Positions 1-8,363 of a stretch of 64,000 nt of DNA are shown here, piece by piece. Position 1 is the first letter of the stretch; every line of letters starts with the position of its first letter. Made by a program: the position numbers and the translations under genes. Source of the stretch: an uncultured Clostridia bacterium (GTDB lineage Bacteria; Bacillota; Clostridia; UBA1381); the NCBI GenBank assembly GCA_934476075.1, contig CAKSNH010000003.1, positions 62,001 through 126,000 of the forward strand, read 5' to 3'. The notes beneath the pieces were generated by a model. It made no database searches. It was given only the letters and a program-made list of their open reading frames with translations, and had not been told where the DNA came from.

Positions 1-1
1 A

Positions 2-859
2 TTGGGAGTCGCTAAAAATGCGGCCTGCGATGAGGAACTTATAAAGGATATTGAATTGGTTCAAAATCGTATGAAAGATATAAACGGTGAGGTGTCGGGC
101 GGAAAACAAACCGTGACCAAACAATGTGTTGCGATAGTGGAAAGTATGATTGACTCATATCAGAGCAAAATCGGTTTTTCGGATTTTTCGTATATACCCG
201 ATAAATGTGCGGCATCGGCCTCGCTGTATATGGCACGCTCGGTTATAAGACGTGCCGAACGCATCGCTGCAAAGGCAGGTCAGTTCGGCAGACTGCACTC
301 GGAACTGCTTGCATATTTCAACAGATTGGGCGACCTTATCTACTGTTTTGCCGTGTATGCCGAAAACGGCAATGATGACAACGCAGACAACGCACAGGCA
401 TTGAATACGGAGGCGGCGATGAATAACAATATTATACCGCAGAATATAGGCGGTCTTACCCTGTCAATGGCAAAACTGTTGGCAGAGGAAATTGAAAAAC
501 AGGCTATCGCAATGGGATTGCAGGCAGTAATCGCCATTGTGGATAACGGTGCTAATCTTATGCTGCTGCACTCTATGGATAACGCATATATTGCAAGTTC
601 AAAGATAGCACAAGATAAAGCATACACATCAGCGGCACTTAAAATGTCTACTCTTTCCGCTCTTGAAATGTCAAGAGGCGGTGCACTTGACGGATTGGTT
701 TCCACAAGCGACAACCGTATCATACTGCTGGGCGGCGGCGAACCGCTTATGCTCGGCGGAAAAATGGCGGGAGGTCTGGGCGTCAGCGGTGGTACTGCCA
801 TGCAGGACGCAACTTTGGCTCAGTTTGGTGCTGAGTTATTTGCTAAACTATATAAATAG
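2..859 (+). CDS. pduO: PduO-type ATP:cob(I)alamin adenosyltransferase fused to a GlcG/HbpS-like domain (5' end cut by window)
   Basis: Makes adenosylcobalamin from ATP and cob(I)alamin, the cofactor of B12-dependent diol or glycerol dehydratases. The visible N-terminal ~115 residues match the C-terminal helices of PduO-type adenosyltransferases (ARSVIRRAER, then FNRLGDLIYC). After a short linker, residues ~145-285 form a GlcG/PduO C-terminal domain (GGLTLSMAK, IAIVDNGANL, GGLGVSGGT). The reading frame is open to the window edge and roughly 50 residues of the adenosyltransferase domain appear to be missing, so the TTG at base 2 is not a trusted start. It is the first visible gene of the microcompartment operon and, with PduS below, implies a B12-dependent signature enzyme upstream. 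Confidence 0.85.
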   Translation: MGVAKNAACDEELIKDIELVQNRMKDINGEVSGGKQTVTKQCVAIVESMIDSYQSKIGFSDFSYIPDKCAASASLYMARSVIRRAERIAAKAGQFGRLHSELLAYFNRLGDLIYCFAVYAENGNDDNADNAQALNTEAAMNNNIIPQNIGGLTLSMAKLLAEEIEKQAIAMGLQAVIAIVDNGANLMLLHSMDNAYIASSKIAQDKAYTSAALKMSTLSALEMSRGGALDGLVSTSDNRIILLGGGEPLMLGGKMAGGLGVSGGTAMQDATLAQFGAELFAKLYK

Positions 860-932
860 TATGTGTGGATTATGTGTAAATTATGTCCCAAAAAAATTTT
901 TTTAAAAGCCGTGAAGGGAGGCTGACAAAATA

Positions 933-2405
933 ATGATAGATGAAAAGCAGATTAGCGAATTAGTCAGAAGTGTTTTGGAAGGCAAAATCGGTTCGGAACA
1001 ACCGGCAGCTCAAAAGGCTGTAATTGAAGAAAAGACTGTTAGCACAGCTCAAACAAGCGGTCGCAAACAGTTGGGTGTTTTTGAAACCATGGAAGAAGCA
1101 CTTGATGCTTGTAATAAAGCATATACACTATTTCGCAACTACAATAAAGAGCAGCGTGAAAATATCATTACCGAAATCAGAAAATTGACTCATGCAGAGG
1201 CTGAAATTATGGGTAAGCTTGGCGTTGAGGATACTAAGATGGGTAATGCTTATCACAAAACCTTAAAACATCACCTTGTTGCTGACAAAACTCCGGGCAC
1301 GGAAGATTTGACTACAACAGCATGGTCGGGTGACAGAGGTTTGACTCTTATCGAACAAGCTCCTTATGGTATCATAGGTGCTATTACTCCTAGCACCAAC
1401 CCTAGCGAAACTGTTATCTGTAACAGTATCGGTATGTTGGCAGCTGGAAACGGTGTGGTATTTAATCCGCATCCTCATGCTAAAATTATTTCAAGATATG
1501 CGGTAGATTTGGTAAACCGTGCGGTTTTGGCTGCCGGCGGCCCTGAAAATATCGTATGTACGGTTGCTAACCCGACTTTGCAGACTTCTGACATAATGGT
1601 TAAATCTCCGTTGGTTAAGATGTTAGTCTGTACGGGTGGTCCGGGCGTTGTTAAGATGCTGTTGTCATCAGGTAAAAAGGCTATCGGCGCAGGTGCCGGT
1701 AATCCTCCTGTTATCGTTGACGAAACAGCTGACATACCAAAAGCCGGCAAGGACATTATCGACGGCTGTACTTTCGATAACAATCTTCCTTGTATCGCTG
1801 AAAAAGAAGTGTTCGCACTTCGTCCTATCGCTGACGAACTTATCCACTACATGATTAAGGCAGGTTCTTACCTTATCAATGATGAACAGGTTGCTCAGCT
1901 TGAAAAAATCGTATTGAAAGAAGTTCCGCCAAAGAATCCGGGCGATAAGCCTAAAAAGGTTATCAACAAGGATTTCGTTGGTCGTGACGCTAAAAAAATA
2001 TTGGCTCAAATCGGTATTCAGGCAGACGATAACATTCGCTGCATAATCTGCGAAACTGAGTTCTCACACCCATTCGTACAAACCGAAATGATGATGCCGA
2101 TTTTACCTATTGTCAGAGTAGATAACTTTGATGATGCGGTGGAAATGGCTGTAAAGGCAGAACACGGAAACCGTCATACTGCTCATTTACACTCAAAGAA
2201 CGTAGACCATATGACTCAATATGCAAAGGCTATCTGCACAACAATCTTTGTAAAGAATGCTCCAAGCTATGCGGGTATCGGCTTTAACAGTGAAGGTCAC
2301 ACAACATTCACTATTGCAGGCCCGACAGGCGAAGGCTTAACTTCGGCTAAGAGCTTTACAAGAAGCAGAAGATGCGTATTGGTTGACTCATTGTCTATCA
2401 TTTGA
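933..2405 (+). CDS. pduP: CoA-acylating aldehyde dehydrogenase of microcompartment (PduP/EutE type)
   Basis: Oxidises the toxic aldehyde inside the shell to acyl-CoA with NAD+. The protein is 490 aa, normal for PduP/EutE. Residues 1-20 (DEKQISELVRSVLEGKI) form the amphipathic encapsulation helix that targets cargo to the shell lumen, followed by a variable linker to residue ~45 and the ALDH fold. The catalytic cysteine is Cys287 in NNLPCIAEKE; GAITPSTNP (149-157) belongs to the CoA-ALDH family. GGAGG lies before the ATG. The product feeds PduL at 5431; NADH balance is restored by the alcohol dehydrogenase that follows. Confidence 0.93.
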   Translation: MIDEKQISELVRSVLEGKIGSEQPAAQKAVIEEKTVSTAQTSGRKQLGVFETMEEALDACNKAYTLFRNYNKEQRENIITEIRKLTHAEAEIMGKLGVEDTKMGNAYHKTLKHHLVADKTPGTEDLTTTAWSGDRGLTLIEQAPYGIIGAITPSTNPSETVICNSIGMLAAGNGVVFNPHPHAKIISRYAVDLVNRAVLAAGGPENIVCTVANPTLQTSDIMVKSPLVKMLVCTGGPGVVKMLLSSGKKAIGAGAGNPPVIVDETADIPKAGKDIIDGCTFDNNLPCIAEKEVFALRPIADELIHYMIKAGSYLINDEQVAQLEKIVLKEVPPKNPGDKPKKVINKDFVGRDAKKILAQIGIQADDNIRCIICETEFSHPFVQTEMMMPILPIVRVDNFDDAVEMAVKAEHGNRHTAHLHSKNVDHMTQYAKAICTTIFVKNAPSYAGIGFNSEGHTTFTIAGPTGEGLTSAKSFTRSRRCVLVDSLSII

Positions 2406-2432
2406 TTTAATCAAAGAAAGGAATGAATTACT

Positions 2433-3644
2433 TTGGCAATAAACGAAAATCAAATTGCAGAATTAGTAAAATCAGTTCTTGCTGAAATGTCAACAGGAAA
2501 CGCTGCTCCTACATCATGCTGTTCAAAGGCATCGGCAGAAATTCCTAAGACTGCAAGAGTTGCTATGCTTACTGCATTGGAAAATTATGAAATTAAAGAA
2601 TTCCCTATTCCGGAAGTCGGCGACGGAGATATTCTTGTTAAGGTTGAAGGCTGCGGTATCTGCGGTACTGACGCTCACGAATTTAAACGTGACCCGTTCG
2701 GTCTTATTCCGGTTGCTCTTGGTCACGAGGGTACGGGCGAAATCGTTAAGATGGGTAAGAACGTTAAGAAGGACAGTGCCGGCAAGGATTTGCACATCGG
2801 CGATAAAGTCGTTACCTGTATGATTTTCAAGGACGACCCGGACATCACTATGTTTGACTTGAACAAGCAAAACGTAGGCGGTGCCGATGTATACGGTCTG
2901 CTTCCTGATGACGATATTCACCTAAACGGCTGGTTCTCGGATTACATTCTAATCAGAGAAGGTTCAACAGTATTTAACGTAAGTGATTTGGACTTGTATT
3001 CAAGAGTTCTTATCGAGCCTTGTGCAGTATTGGTTCACGCTGTTGAAAGAGCTAAAACAACAGGTATCCTTCGTTTCAATTCAAGAGTAGCCGTTCAGGG
3101 CTGCGGTCCTATCGGCTTGATTTGTATCGCTGTATTGAGAACAATGGGTATCGAAAATATCGTTGCTGTTGACGGTAATGCAAAAAGACTTGAATTCGCT
3201 AAGAAGATGGGTGCTACAAAGTCTGTAAACTTCAAAGACCACAAGGGTGTTGAAGAATTGGCAGAGGCTGTTAAGGATTGTTTCGACGGTCACTTGGCTG
3301 ACTTCGCTTTCCAATGTACAGGTAACCCTGTCGCTCACGCAAACATCTACAAGTTCATCAGAAACGGCGGCGGACTTTGCGAACTTGGTTTCTTCATCAA
3401 CGGCGGCGACGCTACAATTAATCCTCACTTTGATATTTGTTCAAAGGAAATCACAACAGTAGGTTCTTGGGTTTATACACTGAGAGATTACGCTACAACA
3501 TTCGATTTCTTAAAGAGAGCAAACGCTATCGGACTTCCGATGTCTGAATTGATTACAGATACATTCCCGCTTGAACAAATCAACGAGGCTCACAAAACTA
3601 ACCTTGCTATGACAGGCTTGAAGATTGCTATCATCAACAAGTAA
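2433..3644 (+). CDS. Microcompartment medium-chain zinc alcohol dehydrogenase
   Basis: Reduces the compartment aldehyde to an alcohol, regenerating NAD+ for the aldehyde dehydrogenase. The protein is 403 aa with a TTG start. Residues 2-20 (INENQIAELVKSVLAEM) are an encapsulation helix very like that of the preceding gene. The MDR fold follows: GICGTD with zinc ligand Cys77, GHEGTG with His98/Glu99, and a nucleotide-binding GCGPIG. The four-cysteine structural zinc lobe found after GDKV in many alcohol dehydrogenases is absent. Canonical Pdu loci use the iron-dependent PduQ instead, so the family choice is notable. Substrate (propionaldehyde, 3-hydroxypropionaldehyde or acetaldehyde) cannot be told from the sequence. 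Confidence 0.88.
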   Translation: MAINENQIAELVKSVLAEMSTGNAAPTSCCSKASAEIPKTARVAMLTALENYEIKEFPIPEVGDGDILVKVEGCGICGTDAHEFKRDPFGLIPVALGHEGTGEIVKMGKNVKKDSAGKDLHIGDKVVTCMIFKDDPDITMFDLNKQNVGGADVYGLLPDDDIHLNGWFSDYILIREGSTVFNVSDLDLYSRVLIEPCAVLVHAVERAKTTGILRFNSRVAVQGCGPIGLICIAVLRTMGIENIVAVDGNAKRLEFAKKMGATKSVNFKDHKGVEELAEAVKDCFDGHLADFAFQCTGNPVAHANIYKFIRNGGGLCELGFFINGGDATINPHFDICSKEITTVGSWVYTLRDYATTFDFLKRANAIGLPMSELITDTFPLEQINEAHKTNLAMTGLKIAIINK

Positions 3645-3664
3645 GAGTTTGAGAGGAGTTTGCA

Positions 3665-4009
3665 ATGGTAGGAGACGCTATTGGAATTATTGAGGTTTTC
3701 GGTTTTACCACTGCGGTTTGTGCGGCTGACGCCGCAGCTAAGGCGGCTGATGTTCAGGTGATTGCACTTGACTCAAATAAGCCGGCTAACGCAGATAAAG
3801 TAGAAGTTCCGCTAATCATGTGCGTAAAGATACAGGGCAGCGTAGCAGCCGTTGAGGCGGGTGTTGCAGCCGGTGCAAAACGTGCGGAGGAAGTTTCGGG
3901 ACTTATACAAACACACATTATCGCCCGTCCTACCGAGGACGCTGAAAAAATGGCACTAAGATGCAGTGTCGGACGTGATAAAGTAGGTCATATTCCTAAC
4001 AACGGATAA
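3665..4009 (+). CDS. BMC-H shell protein with C-terminal extension
   Basis: Hexameric shell protein, 114 aa. The N-terminal ~90 residues carry the BMC fold (GIIEVFGFTTAVCAADAAAK at the start, HIIARPTEDAE near the end). A further ~20 residues follow, with Cys and basic residues, as in extended shell proteins of the PduK kind but shorter. An insertion around residues 36-46 (DSNKPANADKVE) lies in the loop that usually lines the pore, so pore chemistry may differ from the canonical hexamers that follow. RBS GAGAGGAG. It is 20 bp from the alcohol dehydrogenase and clearly in the same operon. Confidence 0.85.
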   Translation: MVGDAIGIIEVFGFTTAVCAADAAAKAADVQVIALDSNKPANADKVEVPLIMCVKIQGSVAAVEAGVAAGAKRAEEVSGLIQTHIIARPTEDAEKMALRCSVGRDKVGHIPNNG

Positions 4010-4062
4010 TATAGGCACAATAATGTGCGAGATAAAACAGAATTTGAGAGGAGAATATACTA

Positions 4063-4332
4063 ATGGAATCATTGGGTATGGTAGAAACCAGAGGCTTGAC
4101 AGCTTCTATCGAAGCAGCGGACGCTATGACAAAGGCTGCTAACGTAACATTGGTTGGTACAGAGAAAATCGGTTCGGGTCTTGTAAGCGTTATCGTAAGA
4201 GGTGACGTAGGTGCGGTTAAGGCTGCAACAGAAGCAGGTGCGGAAGCTGCTTCAAGACTTGGCGAATTGGTTGCTGTTCATGTAATCCCTAGACCACACG
4301 CTGATGTGGAAAAGATTTTGCCAAAAATCTGA
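4063..4332 (+). CDS. Canonical BMC-H shell protein (PduA/PduJ/EutM type)
   Basis: Major shell hexamer candidate, 89 aa. It has ALGM-like start (ESLGMVETRG), AADAMTKAANVTLVGTEKIGSG, VRGDVGAVKAATEAG and the HVIPRPHADVEKILP C-terminus typical of PduA/PduJ/EutM. The pore motif region is KIGSG. GAGAGGAG lies upstream. Its BMC domain is nearly the same as that of the gene at 5071, so the operon encodes two close major-hexamer paralogues. Confidence 0.93.
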   Translation: MESLGMVETRGLTASIEAADAMTKAANVTLVGTEKIGSGLVSVIVRGDVGAVKAATEAGAEAASRLGELVAVHVIPRPHADVEKILPKI

Positions 4333-4396
4333 GAATAAAAAGTTTTTACGAAAAATCGGCTAATTACCGGTTTTCGCAATGAAGTTGGAGGTCAAC

Positions 4397-4669
4397 ATGA
4401 ATTTTGCGATAGGCTTATTGGAATTACAAGCTTTGGTTGCGGCTATTAGCTGTCTTGACGTTATGCTGAAAACTGCGGATGTCGAATTTGTCGCCGTTGA
4501 AAGACGTCTTGGCGGACGTTTGGTTACTCTTGTAATCAAGGGCAGTGTGTCTGCCGTTACTGCTGCTATTGAGGCAGGTGCTAAGGAGGCTGAACAAATG
4601 GGTCATCTTAAAGCACATGAAGTTATTGCAAGACCTCATCCCGAAATTTTGAAATTTTTAAATATGTAA
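4397..4669 (+). CDS. Divergent BMC-H shell protein
   Basis: Single-domain shell protein, 90 aa. The start at 4397 is chosen over an earlier in-frame codon because GGAGG sits five bases before it. It begins FAIGLLELQALVAAISCLDV and ends HEVIARPHPEILKFLNM. ERRLGGRL takes the place of the usual pore loop TEKIGSGL, giving two arginines at the pore entrance, and there is a cysteine in helix 1. That suggests different permeability or a position at special facets; this is inference. Confidence 0.85.
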   Translation: MNFAIGLLELQALVAAISCLDVMLKTADVEFVAVERRLGGRLVTLVIKGSVSAVTAAIEAGAKEAEQMGHLKAHEVIARPHPEILKFLNM

Positions 4670-4845
4670 AAGCAACGGTTATATTGCGTTTTACTCATAA
4701 AATTATTAATGAAAATTGCTGTTTTCACGATTTTAAGAGGTTTTTGCAATTTCAAGCAGAAAAGTGGAAAAAAAGAACGTAAAATAACAGGTTTTAATAA
4801 GACATGGTTTTGAAAATAGTATAAAATACTAGGGAGGTTTGAAAA
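4670..4845 (+). promoter_or_regulatory. Intergenic gap inside the microcompartment operon, possible internal promoter
   Basis: A 176-bp AT-rich gap, far longer than the other spacings in the operon. It ends with a TATAAAAT-like box at about 4818-4826 and GGGAGGT before the next gene. No convincing -35 box is visible, so a promoter for the extended shell gene is only a possibility. No ORF is present. Confidence 0.25.
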
Positions 4846-5349
4846 ATGGCAAGACGTTCAAAGGCTGCTGGTACAGCTTCGGACAATAATCCGCCAAAGA
4901 AAGCGGACAGCACTGCCGAAAATGTGAAAAACACTAAAACGACAGCTGCTGAAACAAAAGATGCAAAAGCATCACAAGCTGATAACACAACCGCTAAGGT
5001 TGAGAAAAATATAGAAAACAATAAACAAGAAGTTGAAAAAACTGTTAAGAATAATAAGGAGGTCACTAAAATGGCTGTAGAAGCATTAGGTATGGTAGAA
5101 ACAAGAGGTTTGGTAGCTGCAATCGAGGCTGCCGATGCAATGGTTAAGGCTGCAAACGTAACTTTAATCGGTACTGAAAGAATCGGTTCAGGTTTGGTAA
5201 CTGTTATGGTAAGAGGCGACGTTGGCGCTGTTCAAGCTGCAACAGAAGCAGGTTCTGCTGCCGGTTCAAGACTTGGCGAATTGGTATCAGTTCACGTAAT
5301 TCCAAGACCTCACGGCGATGTTGAAAAGATTCTACCTACTATTAAATAA
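4846..5349 (+). CDS. BMC-H shell protein with ~75-residue disordered N-terminal extension (long form)
   Basis: A 167-aa protein: residues 1-75 are low-complexity, rich in Lys, Ala, Thr and Asn, with a predicted-helical KVEKNIENNKQEVEKTVKNN stretch; residues 76-167 are a canonical BMC-H domain (VEALGMVETRG ... VIPRPHGDVEKILP). The start has its own GGGAGGT. Long N-terminal tails on shell proteins are known from PduB, where the tail links shell to cargo; a like role here is inference. An internal start with a strong ribosome site (see 5071) predicts that the same gene also makes the tail-less hexamer. Confidence 0.8.
   Translation: MARRSKAAGTASDNNPPKKADSTAENVKNTKTTAAETKDAKASQADNTTAKVEKNIENNKQEVEKTVKNNKEVTKMAVEALGMVETRGLVAAIEAADAMVKAANVTLIGTERIGSGLVTVMVRGDVGAVQAATEAGSAAGSRLGELVSVHVIPRPHGDVEKILPTIK
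5071..5349 (+). CDS. Predicted internal-start short form: canonical BMC-H of 92 aa
   Basis: The ATG at 5071 is preceded by AAGGAGGT at 5056-5063, a better Shine-Dalgarno than most in the window, and starts the protein exactly at the beginning of the BMC domain (MAVEALGMVETRG). The same DNA therefore has two well-formed starts in one frame, at 4846 and 5071, as in the PduB/PduB' pair. Mixed hexamers with a few tailed subunits would follow. Two products are predicted, not shown. Confidence 0.65.
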   Translation: MAVEALGMVETRGLVAAIEAADAMVKAANVTLIGTERIGSGLVTVMVRGDVGAVQAATEAGSAAGSRLGELVSVHVIPRPHGDVEKILPTIK

Positions 5350-5378
5350 TTTTAGTAGGATATGAGTCATTCGTTACT

Positions 5379-5394
5379 GGGGTTGGATAACCCC
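5379..5394 (+). other. Small GC-rich hairpin between shell gene and pduL
   Basis: GGGGTT-GGAT-AACCCC forms a 6-bp stem with a tetraloop. No U-run follows, so it is more likely an mRNA processing or stability element between the abundant shell message and the enzyme genes than a terminator. Confidence 0.35.
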
Positions 5395-5430
5395 GACCCC
5401 TTTAATGAAATTTAACGATGGAGGTTGTTT

Positions 5431-6087
5431 ATGGATAACAACAGTTTGGCAGGTATGGTTACTGCAAGTGTATTAGATGTATTAAAAAAGAATATGCTTT
5501 CAGAAGGTATTAAAGTTGGCGTGTCAGCCAGACACGTACATTTATCTCGTGAAGATTTAGATACATTATTCGGTGAAGGATACGAACTTACTCCTAAAAA
5601 GCAGCTTATGGGTGACCAATATGCCGCTGAGGAATGTGTTACTCTTGTTAGTCCGTCTTTAAGGTCTATCGAGGGCGTGCGTGTTCTTGGTCCGGTAAGA
5701 AGTCATTCACAAGTGGAAGTGTCAAGAACAGATACTTTTGCTTTGAAAATCAGTCCGCCGGTTCGTCCGTCGGGTGAACTTAAAGGAAGTGCTCCTATTT
5801 CACTTGTCGGCCCTAAGGGTACTGTATTCCTAAACGAGGGTTGCATCATCGCTAACCGTCATATTCATATGACACCCGCCGATGCTGAAAAGTACGGTAT
5901 AAAAGATAACGATGAAGTTAATGTTGAAATCGAAACTCAAAAACCGACTTTGTACTACAATGTACAGGTTCGTGTAAGAGAGGACTTTAATACAGAAATG
6001 CATATTGACACCGATGACGCTAATGCTGCCGGAATCAAAAACGGTGACCAGGTGAAAATTTTAGGCAAAGAGATTAATTTCATTTAA
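5431..6087 (+). CDS. pduL: Phosphate propanoyltransferase PduL
   Basis: Transfers the acyl group from CoA to phosphate, recycling CoA inside the shell and giving acyl phosphate for substrate-level ATP formation. The protein is 218 aa. The ATG at 5431 is used because GGAGGT ends six bases before it. Residues 1-20 form an encapsulation helix (NSLAGMVTASVLDVLKK). Two PduL zinc motifs are present, SARHVHLS (~31-38) and NRHIHMT, with the LVGPKGTV segment between. It sits between shell genes, as in many clostridial Pdu-like loci. Confidence 0.93.
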   Translation: MDNNSLAGMVTASVLDVLKKNMLSEGIKVGVSARHVHLSREDLDTLFGEGYELTPKKQLMGDQYAAEECVTLVSPSLRSIEGVRVLGPVRSHSQVEVSRTDTFALKISPPVRPSGELKGSAPISLVGPKGTVFLNEGCIIANRHIHMTPADAEKYGIKDNDEVNVEIETQKPTLYYNVQVRVREDFNTEMHIDTDDANAAGIKNGDQVKILGKEINFI

Positions 6088-6111
6088 TGGATTGTCTATG
6101 AGGTGTTTTGA

Positions 6112-6372
6112 ATGATTATTGGTAAGGTTTTTGGAACAGTAATTTCCACCAGCAAAAATAGCAAATTGGTCGGATATAAATTTATGCTTATTCAGCATAT
6201 CGAAAATAATGTTTTAGTGGATAAATTCCTCGTGGCTGTTGACGGGGTAGGTGCGGGTATCGGCGAAAAGGTGCTTGTTGCAACAGGAAGTGCGGCAAGA
6301 CTGGCTCTCGATAAGGAGGACGCACCTGTCGACGCAACAATCGTGGGCATTATTGACGAAAAGCAAGGCTGA
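6112..6372 (+). CDS. pduN: EutN/PduN-type pentameric shell vertex protein (BMC-P)
   Basis: Caps the vertices of the polyhedral shell. It is 86 aa, the usual length, with IIGKVFGTVISTSKN, FLVAVDGVGAGIGEKVLVATGSAAR and IVGIID as in EutN/PduN/CcmL. It is separated by 24 bp from pduL and its stop is 3 bp before an in-frame ATG of the next gene, so the genes are probably coupled. Confident family call. Confidence 0.93.
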   Translation: MIIGKVFGTVISTSKNSKLVGYKFMLIQHIENNVLVDKFLVAVDGVGAGIGEKVLVATGSAARLALDKEDAPVDATIVGIIDEKQG

Positions 6373-6410
6373 TAATGTCGGTAACGACAGAAGAAAGGCA
6401 GGTAAATTTT

Positions 6411-7745
6411 ATGACGTTGGAGGAGCTTCAACAAATAATTTATGATGCGGGAATAGTTGGTGCCGGCGGTGCAGGCTTCCCTACTCATAAAAAATTGAGT
6501 GATGCGGTTCAGACTATCGTTGTCAATGCTGCTGAATGTGAACCTTTGATGATGGTTGACCATCACATTTTGGAAAAGCATTTACAGGCATTGGTAGATA
6601 CTTTGAACGTTCTTATAGAGGCTGTTGGTGCTGATGAAGCTATCATCGGTATCAAGGGCAAAAATATGCACCTTCTTGACGACAAGATTGTTAAGAGTTT
6701 GGAAGGTACGAAGGTTAAAATCAAGGAAATCCCTGACATTTATCCGGCAGGCGATGAAGTTGTTTTGACCTATGAAACAACAGGCAAGATTATCCCTGAG
6801 GGTAGTATTCCTGTTATGGTAGGCGTTATGGTTATTAACGTTGAAACTGTTTACAATATCCACAATGCTTTGACCAAAAAGCAGAGCGTGGTTGAAAAAT
6901 ACGTTACAATCGGCGGAGATGTAAAGGAAGACATGACTGTCAAAGTACCTGTCGGTATGAAGATTAGCGAAGTGTTGGAAGCTGCCGGTTACACTGATTA
7001 CAAGGATAAGGCAATTATCAACGGCGGTCCTATGATGGGTCGTTTGGTTGATATTGAAAACGATGTAGTTACCAAAACTACAAAAGGTTTGCTGCTATTC
7101 CCTAAGACTCATCAGGTTATCCAAAGACGTATTCAAAGCCCTGACGTGACTTTGAAAAGAGCAAGTGCGGCTTGCTGTCAATGTCATATGTGTTCGGATA
7201 TGTGTCCGAGACATTTGTTGGGTTATTCTTTGGAGGTACACAGAACGGTAAGTGCTGCTGCAAGCGGTAACATTCGTGATACAGAAGCATTTTTACAAAA
7301 CGCACTTTGCTGCGGATGTTCTGTCTGTACGGTTATGGGCTGTCAGCAAATGCTTAATCCGCAGGCTATTGCGGCATCTGTTAAGGGCGCTTTGGCTAAG
7401 AACGGTTTAAGACGTAAAAATAATAAAGCTCCTGTGGCTGTACGTCCCGAACGTGCGTCAAGATTGGTTTCGTCTAGCAGACTTATCGACCGTCTTGGTA
7501 TTCGCAAATATGTGAAAGACCACGTTGAACGTAAAAATATTGCATTTAATCCTAGCGAAGTCTATATTCCTTTCTCGCAGCACGTTGGTAAACCGGCGAG
7601 TGCGTTGGTTAAGGTTGGAGATAAGGTTAAAGTCGGACAGGCGGTTGCTCAGACATCTGCTGATGCTTTGGGTACTACCATGCACGCTAGTATTAACGGA
7701 ACAGTTAAGGCAATCACTGACAGATTTGTCGTAATTGCTAAGTAA
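6411..7745 (+). CDS. pduS: PduS-type cobalamin reductase / RnfC-like electron-transfer protein
   Basis: A flavin and Fe-S protein that in Pdu organelles reduces cob(III/II)alamin for PduO and may carry electrons across the shell. The start at 6411 (MTLEELQQII) is preferred over ATG 6375 because AAAGGCAGG is properly placed before it; length is 444 aa. Domains: N-terminal glycine-rich GAGGAGFPTHKK (NADH/FMN site), SLBB-like middle, two 4Fe-4S motifs (CCQCHMCSDMCP and CCGCSVCTVMGC), and a C-terminal RnfC-like barrel-sandwich segment (VGDKVKVGQAVA). Order pduN-pduS-pduT supports electron transfer to the Fe-S trimer encoded next. Confidence 0.9.
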   Translation: MTLEELQQIIYDAGIVGAGGAGFPTHKKLSDAVQTIVVNAAECEPLMMVDHHILEKHLQALVDTLNVLIEAVGADEAIIGIKGKNMHLLDDKIVKSLEGTKVKIKEIPDIYPAGDEVVLTYETTGKIIPEGSIPVMVGVMVINVETVYNIHNALTKKQSVVEKYVTIGGDVKEDMTVKVPVGMKISEVLEAAGYTDYKDKAIINGGPMMGRLVDIENDVVTKTTKGLLLFPKTHQVIQRRIQSPDVTLKRASAACCQCHMCSDMCPRHLLGYSLEVHRTVSAAASGNIRDTEAFLQNALCCGCSVCTVMGCQQMLNPQAIAASVKGALAKNGLRRKNNKAPVAVRPERASRLVSSSRLIDRLGIRKYVKDHVERKNIAFNPSEVYIPFSQHVGKPASALVKVGDKVKVGQAVAQTSADALGTTMHASINGTVKAITDRFVVIAK

Positions 7746-7759
7746 TAGGAGGTTATGAT

Positions 7760-8305
7760 ATGAACTCCATAGGTTTAGTGGAAGTAAAGAATGTCAGCAA
7801 GGGTATGGTTGTTACTGACGAGATGCTTAAAAGTGCAGGTATCGAACTTTTACAAGCCGGTTCTGTATGTCCGGGTAAATTCGTTACTATCGTAGGCGGC
7901 GATTTGTCGGCTATCAAGGCATCTGTTGACAGAGCAAGACTTATTGCTGATGATATGTTAATCGATACATTTGTTATCGGTAATCTTGGAGATAACGTTT
8001 TTGAGGCTATGGCAGGTGTTGTAGACATTCCTAACAAACGTGCTTTGGGTATTATCGAAACATTTACAGCTGCGTCTATTATTGAGGCTGCTGACGCCGC
8101 ATCAAAGGCTGCTATGGTAAACTTGATTGAAGTTCGAGTTGCTCGTGGTATGGGCGGTAAGTGCTTTGTTACAATGACAGGTGAGGTTGCCGATGTTACT
8201 GCTGCTGTTGAGGCAGGTGCTAAGTTGGCTGCCGAAAGCGGTGTACTTATGAATTCGGAAGTTATTCCTAATCCGCACCCTGATTTGTGGGAAAGTGTTC
8301 TTTAA
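7760..8305 (+). CDS. pduT: PduT-type tandem-BMC trimer with Fe-S pore cysteine
   Basis: A BMC-T shell protein of 181 aa with two BMC domains (about 1-90 and 95-181). Cys37 in SVCPGKF matches the pore cysteine that binds a 4Fe-4S cluster at the threefold axis in characterised PduT proteins. The C-terminus (EVIPNPHPDLWESVL) is also PduT-like. AGGAGG precedes the ATG. Adjacent to pduS, it is the presumed electron port of the shell. It is the last gene before the operon terminator. Confidence 0.92.
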   Translation: MNSIGLVEVKNVSKGMVVTDEMLKSAGIELLQAGSVCPGKFVTIVGGDLSAIKASVDRARLIADDMLIDTFVIGNLGDNVFEAMAGVVDIPNKRALGIIETFTAASIIEAADAASKAAMVNLIEVRVARGMGGKCFVTMTGEVADVTAAVEAGAKLAAESGVLMNSEVIPNPHPDLWESVL

Positions 8306-8363
8306 TTTACGATTGAGAATTATAAGATATAAACAGAAAGCGGTTTTATGCCGTTTTCGGATT

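Noticed and set aside
1263..3462. Long minus-strand ORFs opposite the aldehyde and alcohol dehydrogenase genes
   Set aside because: Shadows of coding sequence: no ribosome sites, Cys/Val/Ser-rich composition without motifs. The same reasoning removed similar ORFs throughout.
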